Source: Gammaproteobacteria bacterium
GTDB taxonomy: Bacteria; Pseudomonadota; Gammaproteobacteria; 21-64-14
Assembly (NCBI GenBank): GCA_027013145.1
Contig: JALUXX010000053.1
Span: forward strand, 1 to 64,000
Direction: 5' to 3'
DNA length: 64,000 nt
A program made the position numbers and the translations under genes. The notes beneath the pieces were generated by a model. The model did no database searches, had not been told where the DNA came from, and saw nothing but the letters and a program-made list of their open reading frames with translations. Below are positions 31,828 through 40,203 of this stretch, one piece after another; position 1 is the first letter of the stretch, and every line of letters starts with the position of its first letter.

Positions 31828-33477
31828 ATGCCGCGAATGCAGCCGGAAACCACCACAGGCACGTCGAGACCCGGGGCGTCGGACGCCTCCCCGGTCCCGC
31901 CGGCGCGCGGTTGGCACCCGCGGAGCGGCGGCGCCCTGTCGGCAAGCGGTCTGACCGGCCCGTCGCTGGTGGCCGTCGCCGCGCTCGTGCTGCCGGTGCT
32001 GCTCATACTGACGCCCGCGCCGGGAACGGGGCTGCGCCTGCTCCTCGCCTGCGCGTCGGTCGGGGCCGGCATCGGCGCGCTGGCCCTGATCCACCTGCGG
32101 GTGCGGCGGCGACTGCTCACCCCCCTGACCCACCTGCGCCATTGGGCCCTGCGGATGCAGGGCGGCAATCTGACCGCCCGCCTTCCGCAGCCGGGCATCG
32201 GGGAGTACGAAGAATTAGCGAAAGATATCAATTCATTATCTGATACTATTGAGAGACTTTCTAAAAACTTGGACGCTCAGGTTCAGCGCCAGACCGCGCA
32301 GCTCGCGCAGAAGACCCGCTCCCTCCAGATCCTCTACGGCATGGCGGCCTGCATCAACGGTTCCCGCGATCTCGACGATCTGCTCAAACGCTTTCTGCCG
32401 GTATTGATCGAGCTGGTCGGCGGGCGCGCCGCGGTCGTGCGGCTGTTGCGGCCCAACGGGTACATGGAGGTCGTCGCCAACGTCGGCGTCGATGCCGGCG
32501 TGCTGCGCCGGGAGCACTTCATGCCCGACGACTGCGGCCTGTGCGGCGAGGTCCTGCGCGGCGGTTCGACCGATTGCCAGCCGAGTCTGGAGCCGTGCAC
32601 GCGGCGCATCGGCATGCGCCTGTTCGGCGGCGAGGCCCTGGAGATGGTGGCGGTACCCCTGATTCACCGCGGGCGAGTCCTCGGGCTCTACAACGTCTTT
32701 CTGGAACCGACCGGCGTTCCGATGCGCCCCGAGATGAAGGAGCTGCTCTCGAGCATCGGCCAGCATCTCGGAACCGCAATCGAAAAGACCCGCCTGGAGG
32801 AACAGACCCGGGAGCTGTCGGTCATCCGGGAGCGCAACATGATCGCCAACGAGCTGCACGACTCCCTGGCCCAGACTCTGGCCAGCCTGCGCTTCCAGGT
32901 CCGGGTCCTGGATCAGAGCGTGCAGCAGACCGGGGACTTTCAGACCATCCACGAACTCGAACAGGTCGAGAACAGCCTCGACGAGGCCTATTCGGACCTG
33001 CGCGACCTGATCGCACACTGCCGCATGCCGCTCGCCAGCCCGGGGCTGGTGCCGGGGATCGAGAAGCTGATCTCGCGTTTTCGCAAGGAGACCGGCATCG
33101 CCGTCTATCTGCAGAACGAATGGCGCAATGCGCAGCTCCCGTCGAACGTGGAGATCCAGGTCGCCCGCATCGTCCAGGAGGCCCTGAACAACATCCGCAA
33201 GCACGCCCGCGCCCACAACGTGCGGGTGCTGCTGCGCCGCGACGACACCGGCGGGCATCGGCTGCTGGTCGAAGACGACGGCGTGGGTTTCGACAGCCCC
33301 GTGACCGAAGGCGGCCGGCCGGGGGAGCATCTCGGACTGGTTATCATGCACGAGCGTGCCGGTCACATCGGCGGGGAGCTGCGCATCGAGAGCGAACCCG
33401 GCGAAGGCACCCGCATCGAACTCTCCTTCCGCCAGACTCCCGAGTTCGGGGCCCTGGCGTCGAAGGCGGCCTCCTGA
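31828..33477 (+). CDS. NarX-like sensor histidine kinase without periplasmic sensor domain
   Basis: About 549 residues. Two close hydrophobic helices (about residues 43-62 and 68-88) are joined by a loop of only some eight residues, so the nitrate-sensing periplasmic domain of NarX is absent. A HAMP/coiled-coil and a GAF-like module follow, with four cysteines (C236, C239, C250, C257; DDCGLCGEVL then DCQPSLEPC). The HisKA_3 dimerisation box has phospho-His H344 (NELHDSLAQTL), and an HATPase (DDGVGFDSP; GLVIMHERA) ends the protein. The start is uncertain; ATG 31828 lacks a good Shine-Dalgarno. It lies 221 bp after dsrR and 3 bp before its response regulator. Confidence 0.88.
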   Translation: MPRMQPETTTGTSRPGASDASPVPPARGWHPRSGGALSASGLTGPSLVAVAALVLPVLLILTPAPGTGLRLLLACASVGAGIGALALIHLRVRRRLLTPLTHLRHWALRMQGGNLTARLPQPGIGEYEELAKDINSLSDTIERLSKNLDAQVQRQTAQLAQKTRSLQILYGMAACINGSRDLDDLLKRFLPVLIELVGGRAAVVRLLRPNGYMEVVANVGVDAGVLRREHFMPDDCGLCGEVLRGGSTDCQPSLEPCTRRIGMRLFGGEALEMVAVPLIHRGRVLGLYNVFLEPTGVPMRPEMKELLSSIGQHLGTAIEKTRLEEQTRELSVIRERNMIANELHDSLAQTLASLRFQVRVLDQSVQQTGDFQTIHELEQVENSLDEAYSDLRDLIAHCRMPLASPGLVPGIEKLISRFRKETGIAVYLQNEWRNAQLPSNVEIQVARIVQEALNNIRKHARAHNVRVLLRRDDTGGHRLLVEDDGVGFDSPVTEGGRPGEHLGLVIMHERAGHIGGELRIESEPGEGTRIELSFRQTPEFGALASKAAS

Positions 33478-33480
33478 GCG

Positions 33481-34128
33481 ATGCGCGTCCTGTTGATCGA
33501 CGATCATGCCCTGTTCCGGGTCGGCCTGCAGGGGCTCCTCGAGCAGCGCGGCATCGAGGTCGTGGCGGCGGTGGGGGACGGGACCGAGGGGCTGAAGCTG
33601 GCCCGGGAACTCGTCCCCGAGGTCATCCTCCTGGACCTGCGCATGCCCGAGGTCAACGGCCTCGAGGTCCTGCACCGGCTGCGCGCCGGCGGCATGGAGA
33701 TGCCCGTGGTCGTCCTCACCACGAGCAACGAGGAGGCGGATCTGGTCGCCTCACTACGCAACGGTGCGCAGGGCTATCTCCTCAAAGACATGGACCCCGA
33801 CGAGCTGGTCGGGGCGCTACGCGACATCGTCGCGGGCAAGAACGTGGTCGCCCATCACCTCACCGACATGCTGGCGCGTGTCGTTCAGGGCGGGACGACC
33901 GCAGGCTCCGCGCCGAACCCGTTCCTGGAGCTGACTCCGCGCGAGCGCGAGATCCTCCAGCTTCTCGCCGAAGGACAGAGCAACAAGATGATCGCCCGGA
34001 ATCTCGAGATCTCCGACGGAACGGTGAAACTGCACGTGAAGTCGATACTGCGCAAGCTGGGCGTCCATTCGCGCGTGGAGGCGGCCGTGATGGCCGTCGA
34101 GCACGGCATCCCGCGCGGGACCGGATAA
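33481..34128 (+). CDS. NarL-family response regulator
   Basis: A 215-residue receiver-LuxR protein with an intact receiver: acidic pair D7/D8, phosphoacceptor D52 (VILLDLRMPEVNG), switch Thr (VVVLTTSNEE) and Lys (GYLLKDMDPDE). The HTH domain (LTPREREILQLLAEGQSNKM; SDGTVKLHVKSILRKLGVHS) is canonical. It starts 3 bp after the NarX-like kinase, its obvious partner. Targets are unknown; adjacency to dsr and the nas block in the same window makes both reasonable candidates. Confidence 0.93.
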   Translation: MRVLLIDDHALFRVGLQGLLEQRGIEVVAAVGDGTEGLKLARELVPEVILLDLRMPEVNGLEVLHRLRAGGMEMPVVVLTTSNEEADLVASLRNGAQGYLLKDMDPDELVGALRDIVAGKNVVAHHLTDMLARVVQGGTTAGSAPNPFLELTPREREILQLLAEGQSNKMIARNLEISDGTVKLHVKSILRKLGVHSRVEAAVMAVEHGIPRGTG

Positions 34129-34155
34129 CGTCGGCGCCACGGGGCGGCCGAACGC

Positions 34156-34470
34156 TCAGACGTAGTGCTTGCGGTCGCGCCGGCGTCGCCCCGCCTTCTG
34201 GGTGACGACGCCCTTGATGGCATCCGCCCCGGCGATGTCGATGACCGGATATTCCGGGTTCAGGGCGCGCAGGAACCAGCGCCGGCCCTCGATCACCAAC
34301 TGGCGGAACACGTAGCCGCCGTCGTGCGCCGCCACCACGAAGCGCCCGCTCTCCAGCACCCCGCCCGGCTCGACCACGATCACCGTGCCCTCGGTGAACT
34401 CGGGTTCCATGCTGTCACCCAGCACCCGCAGGACGAACGGTTCGTTGGCGCTGCAACCTCCTTCCGTCAT
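34156..34470 (-). CDS. S24/LexA-like signal-peptidase-fold protein, catalytic Lys replaced
   Basis: A 104-residue S24-family domain without any DNA-binding domain. The Ser motif is intact (LRVLGDSMEPEF), but at the place of the catalytic Lys the sequence reads GGYVFRQL, where active members have K before RL or QL. The protein ends in a basic tail (TQKAGRRRRDRKHYV). It is probably not a self-cleaving repressor, and may be a binding protein or use another base. ATG 34470 was chosen for length and the typical opening MTEGGCSANEPF. Confidence 0.8.
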   Translation of the reverse strand: MTEGGCSANEPFVLRVLGDSMEPEFTEGTVIVVEPGGVLESGRFVVAAHDGGYVFRQLVIEGRRWFLRALNPEYPVIDIAGADAIKGVVTQKAGRRRRDRKHYV

Positions 34471-34574
34471 CAAGACCCCCCGGAAAAACGAACCTGAGAT
34501 ACGAAGGGACCGCCCGACCCCCAGTGTATCAGACGCGCGCCAAGCGAAAAAACGCGCGGCCCCGACCGCCGCCG

Positions 34575-36437
34575 TCACGGCCCGGCGGAAGTATAGTCCA
34601 GGCCCGGCGCGGTGCCGGCCCCGGAATCGGAGGCCGGCATATCCACGCCGACGACGCCCTCGCGCTGCTGCAGCGACCACAGGCGCGCATACAGGCCTCC
34701 ACGGGCGAGCAGCTCCGCGTGGGTGCCGCGCTCGACGATGCGGCCCCGGTCGAAGACCAGGATCCGCTCCGCATCGACCACCGTGGAGAGCCGGTGCGCG
34801 ATCACGAGCGTCGTACGGTTTTCGGCGACTTCCCGCAGCGAGGACTGGATAGCGCGCTCGGAGGCGGAATCCAGACTCGACGTGGCCTCGTCGAAAATCA
34901 GGATGGGCGGATTCTTCAGGATGACCCGTGCGATCGCCACGCGCTGCTTCTCGCCCCCCGAGAGCTTCAAGCCGCGCTCACCCACGACCGTGTCGTAGCC
35001 GCGCGGCAGGGCTTCGATGAACTCGTGCACGTGAGCCAGACGCGCCGCCCGCACGACCTCTTCGCGCCGCGCGCCGCGGCGCGCGTAGGCGATGTTGAAG
35101 TAGATGGTGTCGTTGAACAGGACCGTATCCTGGGGGACGATGCCGACGGCGTCGCGTACGCTGCGCTGCGTCACCTCACGCAGGTCCTGCCCGTCGATGC
35201 GCACCGCGCCCGCGCCGACGTCGTAGAAGCGATAGAGCAGGCGCGCGAGCGTCGATTTTCCCGCGCCCGACGGCCCGACCACGGCGATCTTGGAGCCCGC
35301 CGGAATCACGAAATCGACGTCGCGCAGAATCCGGCGTTCGGGCTGGTAGGAGAAGTCGACGTGTTCGAAGCGCACCTCGCCGCCCTCCACCCGCAGGTCC
35401 GGTGCGCCCGGAAGATCGCGCACCTCCGGTTCGCGCTCGAGCAGTTTGAACAGCAGATCCATGTCGGCGAGCGCGTATTTCGTTTGCCGGTAGACCACAC
35501 CGAGAAAGTTCAGCGGCGTGAACAACTGCAGGAGGAATGCGTTGACCAGTACCAAGTCGCCGATGGTGAGCCGCCCCGCCGCGACGCCGCGCGCGGCGAG
35601 GATCATGATCCCCGTGACGGCTACGGCGATGATGGCCCCCTGCCCGAAGTTGAGCACCGACATGGAGGCCTGGGTGCGCACCGCCGTATCCTCCCAGTCG
35701 CGCAATGTGGAGTCGTAGCGCTGCGACTCGAAGGCCTCGTTGTTGAAGTATTTGACGGTCTCGTAGTTGATCAGGCTGTCGATCGCCTGGTTGTTCGCGC
35801 GCGACTCCAGCGCGTTCATCCGATGACGGAATTCCATGCGCCACTCGGTCACCAGCAGCGTGAACGCGACGTATCCGATCACCGCCCCGAGCGTGACCAC
35901 CGTGAACATCACGTCGTAGTGCGCCAGCAGGATCCCGACCACCAGTGCGACCTCCACGGCCGTAGGCAGCAGGTTGAAGACCATGTAGTTGAGCAGCGAG
36001 CTGACGCTGCGGGTGCCGCGCTCCAGATCGCGCGAGATCGCCCCGGTGCGCCGCTCGAGGTGAAAACGCAGCGCCAGGGAGTGCAGGTGATCGAGCACGC
36101 GGATCGACAGGCGCCGCATCGCGCGGTAGCGCACGCGGGCGAATACGGTATCGCGCAACTCGTTGAACAGCGACCCGACCAGACGCAGGGCGCCGTAACC
36201 CAGCAGCAGGGCGAGCGGCAACGCCGCAATGCGGTTTCTCCCTGCGTTCAGGTCATCGACGATGTACTTGAGCAGAATCGGTACCCCGACCGCGGCGCCG
36301 CGCGCGAAGACGAGGAACCCGAGCGCCGCCAGGACCCGCCCCCGATACTCCCAGAGGTAGGGGGAAAGACGGCGCAGGTTGCGCACGTCGTCGCGATCCT
36401 TGTGCGGGGTGTCGGTATAGCGGATGTGGGCGCTCAT
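34575..36437 (-). CDS. ABC exporter of the Atm1/HMT1 type
   Basis: A 620-residue half-transporter fusing a six-helix permease domain to an ATPase. The permease carries the Atm1-family signature NYETVKYFNNEAFE. The ATPase has Walker A GPSGAGKSTLARLLY, signature LSGGEKQRVAIAR and Walker B ILIFDEATSSLDS. Bacterial and mitochondrial Atm1 proteins export glutathione-linked sulfur compounds or metal-thiol conjugates, which would be apt in a sulfur oxidiser, but the substrate here is unproven. ATG 36437; about 78 bp downstream of the PhzF-like gene on the same strand. Confidence 0.9.
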   Translation of the reverse strand: MSAHIRYTDTPHKDRDDVRNLRRLSPYLWEYRGRVLAALGFLVFARGAAVGVPILLKYIVDDLNAGRNRIAALPLALLLGYGALRLVGSLFNELRDTVFARVRYRAMRRLSIRVLDHLHSLALRFHLERRTGAISRDLERGTRSVSSLLNYMVFNLLPTAVEVALVVGILLAHYDVMFTVVTLGAVIGYVAFTLLVTEWRMEFRHRMNALESRANNQAIDSLINYETVKYFNNEAFESQRYDSTLRDWEDTAVRTQASMSVLNFGQGAIIAVAVTGIMILAARGVAAGRLTIGDLVLVNAFLLQLFTPLNFLGVVYRQTKYALADMDLLFKLLEREPEVRDLPGAPDLRVEGGEVRFEHVDFSYQPERRILRDVDFVIPAGSKIAVVGPSGAGKSTLARLLYRFYDVGAGAVRIDGQDLREVTQRSVRDAVGIVPQDTVLFNDTIYFNIAYARRGARREEVVRAARLAHVHEFIEALPRGYDTVVGERGLKLSGGEKQRVAIARVILKNPPILIFDEATSSLDSASERAIQSSLREVAENRTTLVIAHRLSTVVDAERILVFDRGRIVERGTHAELLARGGLYARLWSLQQREGVVGVDMPASDSGAGTAPGLDYTSAGP

Positions 36438-36515
36438 GGGCGGCGGTCAGGCGGCGGACACGGCGACGGTACTGAAGCGGGCCCCGGGATGCAAGCCGCC
36501 GCGCCAGCGGACGGC

Positions 36516-37415
36516 TCAGCCCGGCAGCAGCAGCGTGCCTTCGAGGACGCGGACCGCATGGCCCCCGATCTCGATCGACCACACCGCGTCGGCGTCGCGC
36601 CAGGCCCGCACCCGGACCCGGCCCGGCCGTCCCGCCTCCGCCCCCTGCTGCGCCACGTACTCGATCGCCTGCGCGCCGCGCGCCAGGAAACGGGCGACGT
36701 AGGCCGCCACGGAGCCGTTTCCGGAACCGCAGACCGGATCCTCCGGGACGCCTTCGCCGGGGGCGAAGGAGCGCACACGCACGCCGTCCCGCGGTAGCGG
36801 CCCGAGGCAGGCGAACGCGGTGAGCCCGACCGCATCGATCTCACGACAGTGGCGTTCGATCGCCACCGGGTCGGGACGCAACGTCGCGACCACTTCGGGA
36901 GAGGCCAGCGGGACGACCAGCCAGCGCACGCCGGTCGACACCACCTGCAGCGGCAGCTCCGGCAGGTCTCCGTACCGGCACCCGAGCATGGCGGCGCACT
37001 GCTCGCGCGAGAGTGCCACGTCGAACCACTCGGGTGTCACCTGCCGCACACGGAAGAACGGGCCGTCCGCACCCGGTTCGACCGCCACCGGGATGACGCC
37101 GATGCCACACTCCTGGCGCAGCGTCCGCGGGGCGGAGATCGCGATCGCCCGCTCCTGCAGCCACGCGTGCGCGGCGGCGATCGTGGGATGGCCGGCGAAG
37201 GGCAGCTCGCTGCGCGGCGTGAAGATCCGCAGCCGGTAGTCGGCCTCTGCGTGGCGCGCGGGCGACAGGAACACCGTCTCGGAAACGTTCATCTCGCGCG
37301 CCAGCGCCTGCATGGTCGCCGCGGGCAGCGCGCCGGCATCGAACACGACCACCGCGGGATTGCCCTGCAGGGGTTCGGTGGTGAACACGTCGATCTGTGC
37401 GAATCGCAGCGCCAT
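36516..37415 (-). CDS. PhzF family isomerase-like protein
   Basis: A 299-residue protein of the PhzF/diaminopimelate-epimerase fold. The N-terminal motif FAQIDVFTTEPLQGNPAVVV and the catalytic Glu region (MNVSETVFLSP) are typical, as is ELPFAGHPTIAAAHAWL. The second half-domain has EDPVCGSGNGSVAAYVARF. Most members have no known substrate; only PhzF itself makes phenazines, and no phenazine genes are here. ATG 37415. It lies 32 bp after the AI-2E family permease. Confidence 0.92.
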   Translation of the reverse strand: MALRFAQIDVFTTEPLQGNPAVVVFDAGALPAATMQALAREMNVSETVFLSPARHAEADYRLRIFTPRSELPFAGHPTIAAAHAWLQERAIAISAPRTLRQECGIGVIPVAVEPGADGPFFRVRQVTPEWFDVALSREQCAAMLGCRYGDLPELPLQVVSTGVRWLVVPLASPEVVATLRPDPVAIERHCREIDAVGLTAFACLGPLPRDGVRVRSFAPGEGVPEDPVCGSGNGSVAAYVARFLARGAQAIEYVAQQGAEAGRPGRVRVRAWRDADAVWSIEIGGHAVRVLEGTLLLPG

Positions 37416-37447
37416 CCCTTCTCCGGTGCCCCGTCGCGGGAGCCCCC

Positions 37448-38575
37448 TCAGCGTCCCAGGAATTCGCCCACGTGCCGCAGGGCCGTGACGTGGTCGCACA
37501 CGATCTTGGCCGATACCGTGATCGGCACCGCCAGCAGCACGCCCGTGACGCCCCAGATCCACCCCCACAACACCATGGCGACGAAGACCACCACCGGGTT
37601 GATCTCCAACCGCCGCCCCAGCACGGCGGGCGTGACGAGCTGCCCCTCGACGGTGGCGAGCCCGATGAACACCGCGGGTACCAGCAAGGCTTGGCCGAGG
37701 TCCGGAAAACTCACCAGGGCGACCGCCGCGAGCACCACCGCGCTCACGGCCGCGCCGAGATAGGGCATGTAGTTCAGCACGGCCACCATGAACCCCCACA
37801 GGGCCGGATCCGGCATGCCCATGAGATACATGACCCCCGCCACGACCAGGCCGAGGCCGGCGTTGATCACGGTCTTGACCACCACGTAGCGCACGATCTG
37901 GCGCTCCATGCTGCGCGCGATCTCGACGGCGCGGCGTTTGTCGGCCTCGCGTTGCAGCACGCCCACCAGCTTGTCCAAAAAGACGTCGCCCGAGGCGAGG
38001 AGGAAGAAGAGCAACGCCAGAACGATCACCAGGTCGAAGACCAGCTTCGGCGTGCCCGTGACCAGCATCGCCCCGATCCCCGGACGCGCCACGGCCACGG
38101 TCCGCGCCCCGCCCGCGGCGCCGAAGGTGAACACGCTGTCCACCGCGTCCACCGCGCGCTTGACTTTCGCCAGCGGGGCGCGCAGGTCCCGCGCCTCCTG
38201 CTCGATCTTCGCGACCGTCTCCGGCAACCGCGCCACCCAGCTCGCCACCGGCCCCGACAGGCCGTAGGCCCCGGACCCGAGCAGCACCGAGAGTCCCGCC
38301 ACGATGATCGCGGCGCCGAGGCCGTAGGGCACGCCGTAGCGGCGCAGCGCCCGCGCGGCGGGAATGAACAGCATGCGCAGGAACAGCGCGAGCAGCATCG
38401 GGACGAGGACCGGCCGCGCCAGATACAGGGTGTAGAGCACCCCCAGCGTGAACAGTCCGAGGTCGGCGAAGGTACGCAGGCGCGCCCGCCCGTAGGCCTC
38501 GTTGCCCGGCGGCGGTGACGGATCGCCGGGGCGGCGTTGCGCGCCGGCCGCGGGCGCAGGCGGCGAACTCGACAT
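37448..38575 (-). CDS. AI-2E family transporter/permease (PerM/YdiK type)
   Basis: A 375-residue membrane protein with about eight helices and the family's central conserved region (GVMYLMGMPDPALWGFMVAV; LNYMPYLGAAVSAVVLAA). The late block LEINPVVVFVAMVLWGWIWG also matches. The family name comes from TqsA, but most members have no proven role in autoinducer transport; some are ion/proton antiporters. The N-terminal 30 residues are Pro/Ala-rich. ATG 38575 is used rather than the upstream extension. It lies downstream of cysG on the same strand. Confidence 0.88.
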   Translation of the reverse strand: MSSSPPAPAAGAQRRPGDPSPPPGNEAYGRARLRTFADLGLFTLGVLYTLYLARPVLVPMLLALFLRMLFIPAARALRRYGVPYGLGAAIIVAGLSVLLGSGAYGLSGPVASWVARLPETVAKIEQEARDLRAPLAKVKRAVDAVDSVFTFGAAGGARTVAVARPGIGAMLVTGTPKLVFDLVIVLALLFFLLASGDVFLDKLVGVLQREADKRRAVEIARSMERQIVRYVVVKTVINAGLGLVVAGVMYLMGMPDPALWGFMVAVLNYMPYLGAAVSAVVLAAVALVSFPDLGQALLVPAVFIGLATVEGQLVTPAVLGRRLEINPVVVFVAMVLWGWIWGVTGVLLAVPITVSAKIVCDHVTALRHVGEFLGR

Positions 38576-38676
38576 ATGCCTCCCCGGATAGGGCGTTCCC
38601 CGGTGTGGACCCACCCCCCCGATCCTAACAGATCATAACGGAAGTCCGGGGCGCCGCACCCGTCGTCGGGATCGCC

Positions 38677-40125
38677 TCAGGCCGACGCCGCGCTGTCACC
38701 GGCGTCCCCGTCTCCCGATCCCGCCGCCGGCGGTGCGGGCGGGCGGAACCAGTCGAGTTTCTCGTGCAGGCGCACGACTTCGCCGACGATGAGCAGCGAG
38801 GGCGGACGGATCTCGCGATCCTCCAGCAACGCCGGCAGCGTCTCCAGGGTGGCGGTATAGACGCGCTGGTGGATAGTGGTGCCGCGGTGGACGACCGCCG
38901 CCGGCGTCGCCGCGGGCATCCCGTGGGCCACGAGTTCCCGGCAGATCACCGGGGCCCCGCGCACGCCCATGTAGAACACCACGGTCTGATCGGGCCGCAC
39001 CAACCCGTCCCAGTCGAGGTCGATGGAATCGTCCTTGAGGTGGCCGGTGACGAAGATGCAGGAGTGGGCGTAGTCGCGGTGGGTCAGCGGAATGCCGGTG
39101 TAGGCCGCGCAGCCCGAGGCGGCCGTGATCCCGGGAACGACCTGAAAGGGGATGCCCTCCTCGGCCAGCGTGTCGATCTCCTCGCCCCCGCGCCCGAAGA
39201 TGAACGGATCGCCGCCCTTGAGGCGCAGGACGCGCTTGTTCTCGCGCGCCAGGCGTACGAGCAGGCGGTTGATCTCCTCCTGCGGCACCACGTGGTGGTC
39301 GCGCTCCTTGCCCACGTAGATGCGCTCGGCGTCGCGGCGGACCAGGTCGAGCACCTCCGGTGCGACCAGGCGGTCGTAGACGACGACGTCGGCCTGCTGC
39401 ATCAGGCGCAAGGCCCGGAACGTGAGCAGGTCCGGATCGCCCGGCCCGCCGCCCACGAGGTAGACCTCGCCGCGCGGGCGCGGATCCGCGCCGGCCTGCG
39501 CCAGCTCCCGTTCCAGACCGCGGCGCGCCTCCTCCTCCCGGCCCGCGAGCATCGCCTCCGCCACCGGGCCCTGCAGCACGCGTTCCCAGAAGCGGCGCCG
39601 GCTGGTGCCGTCGGGGATGCGGCTGCGCACACGCGCGCGGAACGACTCGGCGAGGCGCGCGAGCTGACCATAGGCCGAGGGGATCAGGGTCTCCAGCCGC
39701 GCCCGCAGCAGCCGCGCCAGCACCGGCGAGGTCCCGCCGGTGGAGACCGCCACCTGCACGGGCGAGCGGTCGATGATCGAAGGCATGACGAAGGTGCACA
39801 ATTGCGGTCGATCGACGACGTTGACCGGGAGGTTGCGCGCGCGCGCCTCCTCCGAGACGCGACGGTTGACCTCGGCGCGGTCGGTCGCCGCGATCACCAC
39901 GGCCCATTCCGCGTCGAGGTCCGCCGGCTCGAATCCGCGCGCCTCCTGGCGCACCTCCCGGCGCAACGCCATCGCCGCCAGCGTCGGCCCGAGCCGCGGG
40001 GCGACCACGGTCACCTCGGCCCCGGCGCGCAACAGCAGCCCCGCCTTGCGTGCGGCCACCTCGCCGCCCCCGACCACGAGGCACGGGCGGTTGCGGACCT
40101 GCATAAAGATCGGCAGATAATCCAT
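38677..40125 (-). CDS. cysG: Siroheme synthase CysG, trifunctional
   Basis: A 482-residue fusion. The N-terminal precorrin-2 dehydrogenase/sirohydrochlorin ferrochelatase domain has the NAD-binding [20 protein letters not shown] and [20 protein letters not shown]. The C-terminal uroporphyrinogen III methyltransferase starts at about residue 216 ([20 protein letters not shown]) and has [17 protein letters not shown]. It makes siroheme, needed by both DsrAB and NirB in this window. ATG 40125 is preferred to the adjacent GTG. It ends in an acidic Gly/Ala tail. In Pseudomonas cysG follows serS directly; here the nas genes and mobA separate them. Confidence 0.97.
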   Translation of the reverse strand: MDYLPIFMQVRNRPCLVVGGGEVAARKAGLLLRAGAEVTVVAPRLGPTLAAMALRREVRQEARGFEPADLDAEWAVVIAATDRAEVNRRVSEEARARNLPVNVVDRPQLCTFVMPSIIDRSPVQVAVSTGGTSPVLARLLRARLETLIPSAYGQLARLAESFRARVRSRIPDGTSRRRFWERVLQGPVAEAMLAGREEEARRGLERELAQAGADPRPRGEVYLVGGGPGDPDLLTFRALRLMQQADVVVYDRLVAPEVLDLVRRDAERIYVGKERDHHVVPQEEINRLLVRLARENKRVLRLKGGDPFIFGRGGEEIDTLAEEGIPFQVVPGITAASGCAAYTGIPLTHRDYAHSCIFVTGHLKDDSIDLDWDGLVRPDQTVVFYMGVRGAPVICRELVAHGMPAATPAAVVHRGTTIHQRVYTATLETLPALLEDREIRPPSLLIVGEVVRLHEKLDWFRPPAPPAAGSGDGDAGDSAASA

Positions 40126-40203
40126 CACGATGGGGCCAGTTTCGCCGATCCCTCGGGCGATGGAAATACCCCGTTCTCAGTACGCCGCCCGACGGGCAGG
40201 CGT

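Noticed and set aside
36516-37415. PhzF-like gene as evidence for phenazine production
   Set aside because: No phzA-E or phzG genes are present, and most PhzF-family members are unrelated to phenazines.
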